Shown here: positions 46,626 through 59,400 of the stretch, in pieces
How positions within the stretch are numbered: the stretch's first letter is position 1
How the letters are laid out: each line of letters begins with the position of its first letter
NCBI GenBank assembly: GCA_022419385.1
Contig: JAJUBI010000003.1
Location: 1,798,001-1,862,000, forward strand
DNA length: 64,000 bases
Source: Paraconiothyrium sp. Pb-2020
Taxonomy: Eukaryota; Ascomycota; Dothideomycetes; Pleosporales; Didymosphaeriaceae
Reading direction: 5' to 3'
Position numbers and translations under genes: made by a program
Notes under the pieces: model-generated
What the model saw: the letters and a program-made list of their open reading frames with translations, nothing else
Told to the model about the DNA's origin: nothing
The model's database searches: none

Positions 46626-48564
46626 ATTACGTTCTTCACACTACCCTGTAAATACATTGTGCTTAGATGGTCGTCTGAGACTCTTGAACATCTACCTATA
46701 TATGTGCACTTGACTTTTCGGTTGCTAAAGGAAGTCCGGATGGCCTGCCGTTGGTGTATGTAGAGTCTCATTACCGCAATGGATATGTCTTCACAGTTCC
46801 CCTACCTACCTTAAAGCAAAAAGGCGGTGTTTCGGTGGTTGTCTAAGAGTAATATCGGATTACTTTCATGTGCGTGCACTTGGTCAATTGCGCTACCATG
46901 GGGTTGACAGGTTCCGACACGATGATTACTCACCAACGCCAAAAGTGCTATGAGGAAAGATGGGGTATCGGATGGACTGATATCTTCTATATACATGCTT
47001 TCCCATGTGGAGCTACATTTGAAATTACAGGACTGAAAGTGGTTATAGTACATTAAGATGTGGCTGCAGCGGTTGTCCAGATAGCACATTTTTTGGAGGA
47101 CATGTGCCTGTTTCCGGATGCTCTTCAAATCGATGAACAAAATCACGCATATATGCCCTCACGGCTCACATACCCTTTTTATGTGCTTCAGGGTTGCTCG
47201 ACCCATTGTACACGACTTCTGCTCGCCAAAGCAACAACAACGAACAAGCGATGCACTCTGTGGTTCGACTCAAACCCCAGTATGTAGACGTATCGCTTCA
47301 TTCTTCTCTCAGAGCTCTTTTCAACTTATTACATGTGGGCTATCGGTTGTTTCTTACAAAATGCGACTCCCTAGACTCATGTATCTTTTCCGGCAATCTT
47401 GTCGCAGATGCAAAGTCTCTGCATCGATGAGACTGTGATCGGTCAAGAACAGAATCGTGTATCGCCATTTTTGGTTTCGAACATTATTCAATATTGGCAT
47501 GCCATCTCTCCATGTGACCATTCGCCGACCCCAAATATGGATTATCTAGGACCAGGTTTGTTTTGCCAAGCGTCTTCCTACAGGACATATACCGAGATGT
47601 GATCACGAGATTTTCACTGGCGGGCTTACGATTGATGACCCAGGGGAACGCCAAAAGAAGAAATCAACCACGTTGGGCAGTCGCGATGATTGCTTGCGTG
47701 ACCAGGCAAGTACATGAACATGGGTTTAGAAGCAGCCACAAAAGGTACACTCTTATGCAGTGCATGGAACATACAAATTACCCTAGGAATTCTCGAGATT
47801 GTGCGACGCTATTTGTAGATCTAGACCTGATACAAAGGCGGGGCAGCACCTCGGAAATAGGAAGGTAGAGACAGCCGGAAATAAACACTCGATATGCTGA
47901 CGCTATAGAAAAGTGGGTTACGGATCAGTGAACAATGCGGCGAAGCCGAAGCCAAAAATGTGATTTATGGAGCATATGCTTGGCTTCTTGTCTGATATAG
48001 TGAGGCCTGTGATATAATATTGGAACTAATGTATAAGATGAACTAGTCGAACTCTGAAAGTTGTTGAGAAAATGATTCCACGGCACGACTACTGCTGGTA
48101 GATTATACACGCTATGCAAGGAAATAGAAATACGATGTCAGCTTAAGCGAGCGACGTAGAAACGTGTTACTCTAAGCTTAGTTTCAGTGCATTATCACTA
48201 ACATGGCCAAGAGCCGGGTTTGAAGCGATGGTAATGCTACCGGCCGTGTCAATGTATACTCACAAGGGCGGAGAACTGAAGGCTAGCAACTCACCGCTTT
48301 CTCTGTCTCATCGCCTCGGAAACAGAAAAGCTGTTTTTACTCTCGAGGCGTGGTAGTCGGAGCCCGGTGATACTCGTCCATAGGGTCATAGCCCAAATGC
48401 TGACAAACTAACCCCAGAGTGCTACAATTGAACCTCACCCAGCACTATACTCATACCAAGGGATTCCATAAACAATGTTGTAGCAATTACAGAACACGCG
48501 GAACGTGGCTTCATCGAAGTAGTTCCTTCAAATATATTCCCTGCGACACTAGCCGTTTAAGGAG

Positions 48565-48590
48565 GCTTTCGCCTAAAGCTTTCGCCTAAA
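48565..48590. repeat. Tandem 13-bp duplication
   Basis: GCTTTCGCCTAAA occurs twice back to back. It is probably a replication-slippage duplication in non-coding DNA. Confidence 0.9.
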
Positions 48591-51032
48591 GCATGTCCAG
48601 AAAGGTACCAAACAGTCGGTTAAATCGAGAGTGCAAAGCGAATGCGACCTGTTTCCAATTTCAAAAGAGGGAAAGGATTTGACTTCGAGACCGGGATACA
48701 AGTAGCTCCGATTGTATGACAACAGTAGTAAGAAAAAGGATGGGCGGTTTAGTCGTGCGATGACACTCTGCTGTTTAGCGCAGAACATGTTAGGATAAGA
48801 CTAAGCATGAGTAGATCAGCGGCGCCACGGTTTTAAGGCTAGGGGCGTGATTCCGTAGATGCCCAAGTGGATGGTGTCAGGATTGCGAGCTGATGTGAAG
48901 TAGTCTCTTCTGAGCGGACAGGTTCTGAAGTTAATCCTGAGCGGGTGTATTGACAATTCCCTCTGAGCAAACATCTTGGGTACGCCTCATCAGCGATTAT
49001 GGTCGGTCGATTGGTTGCTACCTACAACGGAGCCCAATGCATGCAGAGGTCTGGCAGCACTGCTGGCGCTAGAGTACTTTCGAAGAGTTCTTAACTGTGT
49101 TAAGCCCCGCCGGGATACTAGTCCGAAACTCGCTCTCTAATCTCTGCGAATGTTCAATTTTGGCAATCACATATCGCGGAACCTATTGCCGAAAGTGGAC
49201 ATGGCGTGAACCAAGCCCAGAGCAAAGTTTCGCTGGCGTGCACATTGTACAGTGTACGTTCCTTCGAAGGGATGCTGAATCATGAGTGCCTTAGCGCCCG
49301 AGACAGCAGTGCCGTGAGGTCGCTGACGCAGCTTTGGAGTGACCATGAATCGCGCATTTGAGCACATTCTGGTAACCTAATTTGTACTATGTCGTATGGC
49401 TGACCAGCGTTCGGTGTGTGCCGAATATTTTGCACTGCGGGAAGGTAAGCCTTGCTGGACGGTACGCCTCAAAACTATAGACTGATATACTTTTCGAGGA
49501 CAGATGATGATGTCAAAGTCGTACGACACGCACATTGACGGCAGACCCGCCTTACCTCCCCTCTGTCCAAACCTTTCGCATCGCCATAATGACCTCTTCG
49601 GCAACTTCATCTCGGGGACAGACTTCCGGTGCGGAGGTTAACAGCCAAGAGATCATGCACACGCGGGGCGAGCGGACAAGATCCCACACACGAACTTCTG
49701 GTAGCCCCACTGTATGTTGTGAGGTGGAAGACAAGCTCGGCGTGTTGTCTAGCTTTTTCATGTTAGTGCGGCCGATGTCTTACGATAGGGCTGCGCTAGG
49801 GATGGCTAGCTCAGACCGTGCAAAGGGAACGCAGATCACCTGCAGCGCCGGTACGAACTTTATTTTGACAGCTTTGAGGCGGAGTGTCGAGAGGTCCCCT
49901 TGGAGGCTCTGCGCCTATCTTGGACAAAATATGAGCGAGCTGCCCTCAGGCCCGACTATAAATGTCGACCTTATTATTTGAGGGGGCCTGATGGATGCCA
50001 TAATCCCCTTCCATCTCTGGAAGAGCGTCGAACAGACGATGTGTTTGGAGCGCTGTACGGGCGTCGGGCGGCACGGCTGATTATTCGTCCATTGTATCTC
50101 CACCATTGTTGCACTAACCTCATAGCCAGGGCCCATTTGTCGGGAAGCTAATCTGATGCAATCCTTCTGGTTTCGGAAGGCCTTTGTACAGCTTACACAC
50201 TGAGAGGATTTCGCGAGGTGTTGTAGTCTTTGTCACTTTTCCTACGTAAGATGTGTGCATCTGTACAGTGTGGTATCCTGCGTTTAATCAGCTGGAAACA
50301 GAGCGTCGCCGAATTGTCGACTCAAGGTCGCCATATGTTCAAGCGTCGGGCGGTCTGAGTACTTGGAGGGATCGGCTAAGTATCTTTCGAAGAAGGTACG
50401 ACTCGATGCGAAGGTATTGCTTGCCCTTAGCTTTGGCATTGGGTGCAAAACGACCGCGACCACGTGCGACATGATGCATAGCTGTAGATTCGGGTTTGTG
50501 GCACCCACTGTTCGACATGGTGCTATTTGTAGATGTGGAATTTGCATCTGGACTTTCGAGCGACTTGATGTAGTCGGAAAGCCACGCGTCGCACTACCCT
50601 AAAAGGTCAACGATACGATAAGCGAGACCTAGAGATCTGGTTCCTTCACCTGGTGATCCTCGAGCGGAACATCGGATATGCGGTTGACTTCGTATTCGTG
50701 TCACATCAAGCAAGCAATATTTCAGTAGAAAGATGGAAAGTATGATTGGGTCATGCGTGTGGGGATCGAACAGATATGATTGTCGATTGATGAGAGAAAC
50801 TAAGGCTGATAACTCAGTGTGGCGAATGTGTCGCCGTCTGGAAGGGTAAATGCTATGCTGAATTGGACTATCGTGAGGTCCGTGTACACAAATCTTACAT
50901 TTTCTTACATTACACTGCGCATGTGGCAGATACTGTGCAAACCTTCGTCACTGATACCAATGCTATGAACGATGCTCGAGTAGTTTTTGTTTGAACGGGT
51001 GGAGTGGTGGCGATCGGAGGCTGATACGAAGC

Positions 51033-51834
51033 TCAAGTTGGCTTTGGCTTGCCAACGTTCCAGCCCCATTTTCTGAGTGTCTTTGCGACCTTGGGAAGAA
51101 CGGCTGCGGTTAATGGGATTCGGAAGAAAATGAGAGATTTGTGGACAGCGTATGCTAGAGCAAACTGGGTCCAGAGTGCTGCGAAAGCGTTAGTGTGTGT
51201 AGCAGAAGTTATCCCAATTCACAGGTCTCATACATGCTTCAGCACCTTCATGCTGCCCCACAACCTGGGCGCCATCGTGTCCGAGTGCTTCCTCCCTCTC
51301 GGCAGCTTCCCGAATCTCTTCCGCAATAGGACCTTCAAGATCACGGGATCCTTGGAATAGGTTGGGAAACGGTATCCGTACCAGGGATTTTACCCCCTCC
51401 ACGACCACGTGTTCGTAGTGGCCCACTCGCTCGGTACCCAGCATCCGCACGGCCAGGTAGCAGATGGGCAAGTCCACAGCTGATAGACCGAGATAGACGC
51501 CCACTGCCAACCATCCATACTGTTTAGAGAGCCTCTTCAGACGCTGTGAGAGCGATGGTGCGGGCTCAGGGCTGCCCAGATGTGGCGTTGGGTTGGGAGT
51601 GTGTGGCGATTTATCACTCTTGAAGCGCAAGCCCCTGAAGCGTGGGTTCACTCGTATACGCCCATTGCGAGGGAGACTGACGGGAGTCGGCTTGGATGCT
51701 GCGTGCGGGGCTCGCGGGCAGAGGTGGGAGAAGGCGCGAGTGAATGTCTGGGGTCGGCTGGGCGCGACTGGGCGCGAGAGAGGCCCCCGAAGCAGGAGCT
51801 GCTCCGTCCAGATGCGGACGGCAGACGCGTTCAT
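51033..51834 (-). CDS. DUF1279/FAM210-type mitochondrial membrane protein
   Basis: About 248 residues in two exons, 51834-51234 and 51178-51033, with a 55-base intron. The first 75 residues are rich in Arg, Ser and Pro with few acidic residues, typical of a mitochondrial presequence. The DUF1279 core (PF06916) follows: LKRLSKQYGWLAVGVYLGLS, then a membrane segment through CYLAVRMLG. After splicing comes SLWTQFALAYAVHKSLIFFR, then IPLTAAVLPKVAKTLRKWGW at the end, which is the family's C-terminal pattern. Animal FAM210 proteins are mitochondrial membrane proteins tied to translation and metabolism; the fungal role is not established. The splice is well supported because the unspliced frame runs on as unrelated sequence. 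Confidence 0.88.
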
Positions 51835-53968
51835 CGAAATCGGCGAAGCCTGTGGCTACGGGGCTGGCGTCTTGACAACTGCTTGTATTGTGCTTGCGCG
51901 CGCCCTGTGAAGGTAACGCGACTGTGACGACGCTGCCTTCTTTTTCGAGCAGGGGTACAGCGGACTTGGCGCGCCGAGCGCCGACGCTCCGATGCAAGGT
52001 CAGGCAGCTGCAGCTCTCCCCGCTCAGGTACGCGTTGCAGTCCATGACCACGGCGCGGCGTTGTATCGGCTCTTCCTCGTCCCTTTCTGCAGCCGGCGTG
52101 CATGCTTCTACCGCAGTTCCAGAAACCCGTTCCACCACGTTGCTGCCCCGGATCAGGGGCGCGTCGTCGCGGTCACGACACCGCGTCGGGACGTCTGTTG
52201 ATGCTCGCAAGAGCGACCGGGAGGGCCAATGTCCCTGCAAATGCGACGCCCGGCTAGCTGCCTTTCTCCAAAGGTTGCCGGTCGCCGCAGGTGGCGAGAG
52301 GCAACGTAGCGCTTCCGCCTCATTTGCAGGCGGGAGGCCCTTTTCTGGTTGACGAGACGGAGGCTCGCGGAAATGAAGTGAGGAGTGCTCGACAACCACA
52401 CCACCAGGCCACCGACACTGAGCATCTGGAAGCGACGCGGCAGTTTGTGGGCCTGCACGGGCGTGAAGAACACGATACCCCTGCGAGCATCAACGATTTG
52501 GGCTGGAGCTAGGAGATCCGCACAAGCCGCCCCATCTGTTTCAAGTTGGCCAGGAGAGACGAGCGGAGGCGCAGACGGATTCAGGTCTTCATCTCGACTA
52601 CAGAACGTGACCTGTCTCGCAGCACGGCCGGTCACGCGAGTCGTTCTCGTCGTCCGGTACGCTCGCTTTGAAAATGCCGAAGCACTGCCAGAGGCCGCCG
52701 TGGATCTCGCCGTTACAGAATGCTAGCCCATGATTGTCGTGGCATCGATGGGCGCTGGCGGCAGCGTCGCGAAGGCCGCGTAAATGCCGTATTCTTGCTC
52801 GCGTGGGCAGTTCACCCATCGCAAACGCTAATCTGCGGGGCATGCTGCATGAACCCGACCTCTTCTTCCACACGGTGCGGCCGTGAGGACTTCGTCGTGC
52901 GACTGCACCGTACTGTAGCTCGTGGGACCACCGAGTGCTGGACGTAGCACTTGGCCGCGCCCGATCTTTCGCCGTCGCTCGCTATTTCAATCAGCCCTCA
53001 ACGGTCGATCTGCCACCCTCGGGACAAGGGTGAGGCCATGATTAAGGGCACCGCACAAGGGCACGATGCGGCGCCCGGGATGGGCAACGTTTGACGTCGA
53101 CCGGTTCGCAAACGCTCCAGCAGTCTAATTCGACCGCGGCATGGTGGCACTCGTCAGTGTCTCGCGACGACACATCCCCGCCGCCGTGTCCTCTGCGTCT
53201 CCACTGCCGATCCTGGCAGCAACCTCGCCCATCATCGCCAGTCCAGGAGGGCTGCACGCTCCCTCCTGACAAGACCGTGGGCTGTCGAGCTCGCCGCGTC
53301 CGCTACCCAACGCTCCCCGAAGTATTCCCTGTGCGGGTCGGCGACACGGCCGCGAAGGTTCATTAAAGTTTTGGCCCTGTTTCGGCACCGGTCGCAACCC
53401 AAAGCCTACGAATCGACAATCTGACGATTGCAAAGAACCTTGTCCTTAAAATTCAAAATTCCATCCAAAGTACCCTAAAGGGCCCGCCCTAGCCTCCTAT
53501 TGGCCTGCGCGCTCGTCGTCTGCACTGGGCTGCTTCAGCGTTCCAGCACGGCGGAAAGGCGTGTCTTCACCAGGAACGGCGTCGTGCACCCCCACCCAGC
53601 TCCGCTGACTCTTGTCCATCCCTGCGATTGCCCAGGCATTATCGCTTCCTTGCAGGACCGGGGCTGCTGGCACATGCGTTCATTGCGCGGGTAGGCTTGC
53701 AGCTGCAGCGTTGACAGCTCCCGAAACGGAGCACATCCGTCGCCAGTGGGTTACAGCTTCAAACTAAGCTCGTTGACCTGACTTGGGCTCTGTCCTCCAC
53801 GTGCGTCTTTCTGGTACGTATATTTATATTTCGACCCTATCTCCTGTGGTTGCCCGCTCCTTCCCACATTGTGCCTAAGGTCTTTCCCACTATCTAATTG
53901 CGCCTTCCTTTCTTGTACACACCCCGCCCGCGCCTACTTTATTCCAGCAATCGACCATCGTTGCCACC
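51835..53968. other. GC-rich gene-free block
   Basis: About 2.1 kb. The part from about 51850 to 53350 is markedly GC-rich and has overlapping open frames on several strands, which high GC alone can produce; none has recognisable domains. TATA-like AT-rich sequence near 53815-53830 probably serves the small gene at 53969. Confidence 0.5.
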
Positions 53969-54247
53969 ATGGGTGCAGAATATATACCGGGCATGGGGAG
54001 CCTAACCCTCGGACAGGCTGTTCTCCTCGCACAAAACTCTCCCGCCGGTGTCGACCAACGTCTCGCCCAACATCTTGAGAGGAAGCTGGCCGAGGTTTAC
54101 GCCAAGATAAAAGCGCAACCTAACTCATACATCCTTCCCCAAGACGAATTCGCCCTCATCAATTACTATCGTTCACGGTTCGGCGATTCAGAAATCATCA
54201 AGAGCGCAACAAAACGATTTTGGGACAACCATCGTGGCCGAAGCTGA
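53969..54247 (+). CDS. Small conserved-looking fungal protein, unknown function
   Basis: A 92-residue single-exon frame with an ideal start context (GCCACCATGG) and a TATA-like stretch about 145 bases upstream. The protein is soluble and helical-looking: LTLGQAVLLAQNSPAGVDQR, a Leu/Lys-rich helix (LERKLAEVYAKIKAQPNS), then YILPQDEFALINYYRSRFGD and ATKRFWDNHRGRS. I have an impression of similar short ascomycete proteins with a [DE]E[FY]-x-[LV]-[FI]-NY[FY]-x-x-RF core and RFW near the end, but can name no function. No signal peptide is present. It precedes the PNGase A gene by 242 bases on the same strand. Confidence 0.7.
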   Translation: MGAEYIPGMGSLTLGQAVLLAQNSPAGVDQRLAQHLERKLAEVYAKIKAQPNSYILPQDEFALINYYRSRFGDSEIIKSATKRFWDNHRGRS

Positions 54248-54489
54248 TCGGATCGCCTACTTGTTTCTTGCATCTGTTATTTAGCGAGGTTTGTGTGATT
54301 TGCTCCGTTGAAACCGACATGTTCCCGGCGCTGATGCGTTCTCAGTTATCATATCCTCTCCACATTATCAAGGTCTGCGCGGCGTCCGCGGAACCTGTAC
54401 CTGGCTTTCATTATAGAGATACCTCAGCACGGCGTCATCGGAGTGCACAAATCAGCGAACCTGCTTGAGAAGACCGGAGGAAAGTTCGG

Positions 54490-56499
54490 ATGGGTTGTTT
54501 TCAAAAGATGGGCGTATACGAGCGCCCGGCGTCGCAGGGTATCGGTGAGCAGAATTGGCTAGGGTGGAAAGGAAAACGAGCATATCAACATCGAACGGCA
54601 CTGTCCTCCATATCTTTCTTCCTAATGCTAATGACCCTTTCGCATTCCGTCACAGCTTCTCTGGCCTGGCCGCAGTCCCAGCTAAGTCGCATCGGCTCTG
54701 CCTTGACCGGCCGCGCGCCGAATGAAACTGCGCCTTTGTTAGAATGTCTCCAAGTGTCACCACCTGTCTTGAGTCCGAAGAGCTGCGAGAAGACCCTCAT
54801 GGTTCACGAATTTGCCTACTCCTACGGAATTCCATTTGTAGGAAACTACACTCCGCCCGAATGCGAGTTCAATAGAGTCACCATCAACTTCACCGTTACT
54901 TCTGCAGGGAGACAGTTCGACCGCCTTGCACTCATGTATTTTAACGACACCGAAGTTTGGAGAACATCCACCGCCGAGCCAACGCAAAACGGAATTTTTT
55001 GGACGTATGTCAAAGACATGAGCAACTACTTGTCGCTCTTCCAGGAGCCACAAAAGATCATTTTCGATCTAGGCAATCTAATCGATGACACTTACACAGG
55101 GAAGTGGGAAACCACCCTGACAGCCACCTTCTTTTCCGCAGAAGACACTATCGATGCAGCGAATGTTATCATTCCAATCTCCGCGCACCAATCCTCTTTG
55201 GACAAATCTAGCGCTTTCGTTGTGCCTGACTCCAAAGCTGTCGATACTCTCACCCTACCGCGCAACGTCAAGAAGGCTGTAGTCAGCCTTTCGGCAGTTG
55301 GTCAAGGAACCGAAGAATTCTGGTGGGCCAATGTTCTCTCATCTGACGTTACCGTATTCGGCAACGAGACGACACTTTACGGGTACTCTCCTTTCCGAGA
55401 GTTGCAGCTTTTTATCGATGGAACTTTAGTTGGGGTAGCGTGGCCTTTCCCGGTGATCTTCACTGGCGGCGTCGTCCCTGGCTTCTGGCGGCCTGTGGTT
55501 GGCATTGACGCTTTTGACCTTCAAGAGGATGAGATCGATATCTCGGCTTTCCTTCCAAGCCTCTGCGACGGAAAGGAGCATACATTTGAAATCAAGGTAG
55601 CAGGAATAGACCAGGATGAGTATGGGAACGCATATTTGACAGAAACGGTGGGCTCGAATTGGGTAGTGACCGGCAAGGTTTTCCTGTGGTTGGACAAGAT
55701 CGACAGTATCACGCAAGGCAGCACACCTACAATCGAAGCGCCCGCGTCTGTTCTGGGCGTGTCCTCGTCAGTCATCAAGGGCTCAAATGGATCGGTCCAA
55801 GCTCTAGACTATTCGGTGAAGGCCTCGAGGTCATTGTCGGTCAAGTCTACAATAATCACATCAGAAGGCTCGCGGGATGTCACTTGGGTTCAAGATCTCA
55901 GCTTCACGATCAAGGGCAAACTATCCAATGGCGGCAATGACCAAAGCACGTCCCAAACCACAACAGGCAAGCATGAATCATCTGAGGGTTATTCCCGGAG
56001 CTTCAGTTATCCCCTCAGGGTATCGTCCTCCTACAACGTGTTGGAGGGCGGCAATTTCACCATTGATGCAACAATGAGTCGCGCCAAGAACGTACAGAAG
56101 TTGGGCCACCTCGCCTTCCCGACAGAAGCGGACACCTTCGACTATAGTCAGATACCTAGCTATACGTCCTCGTTTTCAGGCGCACAGATCAGCAATAACC
56201 AGAATGGGACTGCCCACTATCTTGGTGCTCCAGCTCTCAAAAAATCGTTTGGATCCGGAAGCACTGAACAGTACTACTCGTTGGCTGGCGTGCCTGCTTC
56301 TGGGACTTCGGGTACGAGCCTTTATCGTCGTCACATTCTTGCCGCAAATGACTCTGTCGTCTATGACTCAGAGAGCATCGGAGGCGACACCTACGTGGTC
56401 CAAAACGACCCACCCATTCCACAAGAAGTAGGCAAGCAGACGTACGCGAAGCTCGGAATCAAAGCAATGCTTGGCCGTGGTCCACTCCGACAATATTAG
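54490..56499 (+). CDS. Peptide-N4-(N-acetyl-beta-glucosaminyl)asparagine amidase A (PNGase A)
   Basis: Single-exon gene of 669 residues matching the PNGase A family (PF12222), which releases N-glycans from glycopeptides in secretory or acidic compartments. A hydrophobic segment at about 38-58 (SSISFFLMLMTLSHSVTA) follows a basic N-terminus, suggesting a signal anchor or long signal peptide. The core shows MVHEFAYSYGIPFVGNYTPP, VTINFTVTSAGRQFDRLALM, FNDTEVWRTSTAEPTQNGIF, GYSPFRELQLFIDGTLVGVA, WPFPVIFTGGVVPGFWRPVV and the GIDAFDL turn, all typical. Several N-x-S/T sites fit a secreted glycoprotein. A downstream in-frame ATG near residue 46 could also serve as start. The C-terminal 250 residues are beta-rich and less conserved. 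Confidence 0.93.
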   Translation: MGCFQKMGVYERPASQGIGEQNWLGWKGKRAYQHRTALSSISFFLMLMTLSHSVTASLAWPQSQLSRIGSALTGRAPNETAPLLECLQVSPPVLSPKSCEKTLMVHEFAYSYGIPFVGNYTPPECEFNRVTINFTVTSAGRQFDRLALMYFNDTEVWRTSTAEPTQNGIFWTYVKDMSNYLSLFQEPQKIIFDLGNLIDDTYTGKWETTLTATFFSAEDTIDAANVIIPISAHQSSLDKSSAFVVPDSKAVDTLTLPRNVKKAVVSLSAVGQGTEEFWWANVLSSDVTVFGNETTLYGYSPFRELQLFIDGTLVGVAWPFPVIFTGGVVPGFWRPVVGIDAFDLQEDEIDISAFLPSLCDGKEHTFEIKVAGIDQDEYGNAYLTETVGSNWVVTGKVFLWLDKIDSITQGSTPTIEAPASVLGVSSSVIKGSNGSVQALDYSVKASRSLSVKSTIITSEGSRDVTWVQDLSFTIKGKLSNGGNDQSTSQTTTGKHESSEGYSRSFSYPLRVSSSYNVLEGGNFTIDATMSRAKNVQKLGHLAFPTEADTFDYSQIPSYTSSFSGAQISNNQNGTAHYLGAPALKKSFGSGSTEQYYSLAGVPASGTSGTSLYRRHILAANDSVVYDSESIGGDTYVVQNDPPIPQEVGKQTYAKLGIKAMLGRGPLRQY

Positions 56500-59400
56500 G
56501 GACATGGATGGAGATGACATTTGGGTGTCTCAAGTGGCACCTGATCAATTTTCTGGCCAGATGCCGTGTTCCGTCTACAACATATTCATTGTCGCTTGCG
56601 GCGCGTCCGCGCGCCGCAGGATCCTCGCCTTCTCCACCGATCAGCTAAATGTTTCACATCGCTAAAAATAGTCAACGCATACATCCTACATCAAACCATG
56701 TATCCACTCTCCCTGCCATTTCATTTCATCTCATTGTCGGCTTTCCCAATATGTACCTACAACGACTCGCCTCGTTACCTTTGGTGACACAGCGTCTTCA
56801 ATCAATCCGTATCCGGTATTTATGGGCCGCTCGCATAAAGAGATACGCAAAATCGCTCTAGCAAACTGACTTTCTACGTCAGCTTGCGCCGATAGATTAG
56901 GGCCACCTTGCCAGCGTGCTGCCTCTTAGGTCATGCGCCACCACTGGATATCCAGTCAGTCCGTTGCCCCGCCCTATATCACTGTTACTAACATATTCAA
57001 TGCCAGCATCATGACGCTATACCGTCAATGAGGGCCTAATATATATATACGCGCCCCGGGCATTATCCGCTCCTACAGCAACCACAACAGGAACGGAGGC
57101 TGTGCCAGCCTGTCCGACACCCCACGCCCAGCGAGCTCCAACTTCGAGACCCCGCCGGCAAACGAATCCTCGAACGCATTGGTTACCGTATGCATGTGAC
57201 CGAATCGTACAGACCATGTAGCCCCCCAGTCTCGTTGTAGTCTTTGTGCACTTGAAATGATCTAAGACTCTGGGTAAACAAGATACATTCAAGCCGCCTG
57301 TGCGGTGACTGACAGTTCCCAGGGTCTTGTCAATCGAAAGTGGTGCTTGAGATGATGCTTTCGAAACCAGACAGGTATGCCATAATCTTCGCCTGCAAGC
57401 AACAAAGTCACCTTGGCGACATGATTGCAGTAAAAGTGCAACTAACTTCTCTCATGTGCGACTACAACGATAACGGACACGATACAGGTGTGGAGTCCAC
57501 AGGAGTTACGAATTTGATGAACGGGTTGGCTACATGAAGAGCCGGCGCACCGTCAATCAATCGAAGCATCGATTAGTTCTACCCGCGGCGTTGAGCTCAA
57601 CATTGAGTGCAGCTTTCAGAGGACGCTCAAAATATGCATTGTGATTGGTTCACACTCTCGGGAGATAAACAGACTACCGTTGCGCTCCCCGAACACGACC
57701 TCGAGCTAGAGCTGTCATACCTGCCTGTCAAACTTAAATAGGTATCGTGTGCCGAATCGTAGTCGCAAAGGTGCTACGAAAGGTAATTTGGGTTCACTGG
57801 GCATGCTTCCGGCTCCATGGAGTTTCACAGTCTTTCGTATACAGAGTTTATTCGAAGGCACCACAGGTCGCTACTAAGAATTCAAGGTTACAAAGCAGCA
57901 CGGGGGCCAGTCCGACGGACCAGTAGACCGGGGTTCCCGCCGAGAGTACAGCATGAAGTCTCTTCGCCATGGGTCCCGAAGGTGTGGTGCGGGGAAGACG
58001 GCGCCGTCAAGAACTGTCATGTTCATGCTGGCACGGCATGCAATTCAATAGAAGCACGGCATGTGCCCACTCCTGACCACTTTCCCTCGTGTTATTGTAT
58101 TTCTCAGGACCGTCTTTGGCGACACGCAATCCTGGGTCGGCCAAATGGGCGAGCATGCCTGTCGCCATGACTCAGTGGCATCATCATCCATGGCCGATCA
58201 TGCGCATCAATGTTTCGCAACCTTGTCCTTGCCATCAATAGCTGGCAGCAGGGTGTAACAGCATACGGCAGCCTTCAAATCGATATCATGGCGTGCACCA
58301 CTAGTCGGCCGGTACACAACCCGACTCGGTCCACTTCAGGAAAGATTTGGCGTTTATGGCGGCCACAGAGTCCGCTGGCCGACGTCGCCAATGCGCGACC
58401 CATGCTTTGTCACGCGTAGCGGGCTTCTCACACGTTGCCATGCGTGACTGCTTTTGCGTGCATCACACGTGGCGTAGGTGGGTCATGGCCAGAAAAAGAA
58501 AACCGCCTTGGCCGGCTGGCAAACGTCGTTCGCAGGCAGCTGTTACGGGCCGCACCAGTCTACATGAATCGTGTGTGCCTCTCGCGGCTCGCAGATCATG
58601 CGCCTCTAAAACGGCCGCCAAACATGCTAACCTGCCCTGACGTTTCTCGGGATAACTTCGCACCAGTAACGTGCTGTGGCCCATGCAGGACTTCGATCAG
58701 TGATGGTCAAGATGGGCTGAACGCATCGTCTTACGGCCAGAAAAGAGCAGTCGTGTCCAACGGAGCGATGGCTCGGAAGCCACTGTCACCAACTTCCGTC
58801 GGTGGCGCCGAGGATCGCCGTTGTCTGCTGCCTCACGGCCGATGACAAAGCGCTCTCTTCTGCACCACCACAATCTCCTCGCCCACGGCCTGGATGGGTG
58901 AAGAGGCTGCATTGGCTCAGCTGCCCGAGAGCGACTTCCACCAACAACACGCCCAGCGCAGATTGCCTGGTTGATGGTGAGATGAGGCCATTTCCGCGTT
59001 TGCATCTGGATCCAAGCCACCCAAAGAGGATTTTCCGCGAGCCTGTGTATTGTGTAGCGAGCCTCGTCCAACGGGCCCTGCCGTTTCCCCGCTGCAGTGC
59101 CTCAACGTCCCGGCGACGACGGTATGACGTGTGGGGTGCATTTCCCCGGAGCAACACCTCGAATGCAGAGCGCGCCGAAAGTCTGTGGCCGCCCAATAAA
59201 GGTTCTGCGAAATTGAGTTGTAGGACCCGCTGCTAAGGCCTCGACACGGCCATACGCTATATACGCACAGCTGCCGGAGGGATAGAAGCGACCACTTCGT
59301 TGTAGAAGGGCCGTTTGCAAGCCGTTTACAATGGACCTCGGGACGGACCTTGTTTCATCGTCGTGCGATCATCTGCTCTAAGGGAGCTTACCAAGAGATA

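Larger units (their letters stand above)
45070..51032. other. Six-kilobase gene-poor region
   Basis: No supported gene in about 6 kb. Frames are short, scattered over both strands and without family resemblance. GC is not extreme, so strong RIP is not obvious by eye. A protein-like minus-strand stretch around 49552-49761 has no partner exons that I could find. Two small repeats are listed separately. Confidence 0.5.

Noticed and set aside
51614..52399. 261-codon minus-strand frame overlapping the DUF1279 gene
   Set aside because: It is out of frame with the supported DUF1279 exons and has no domain; probably a GC-driven chance frame.
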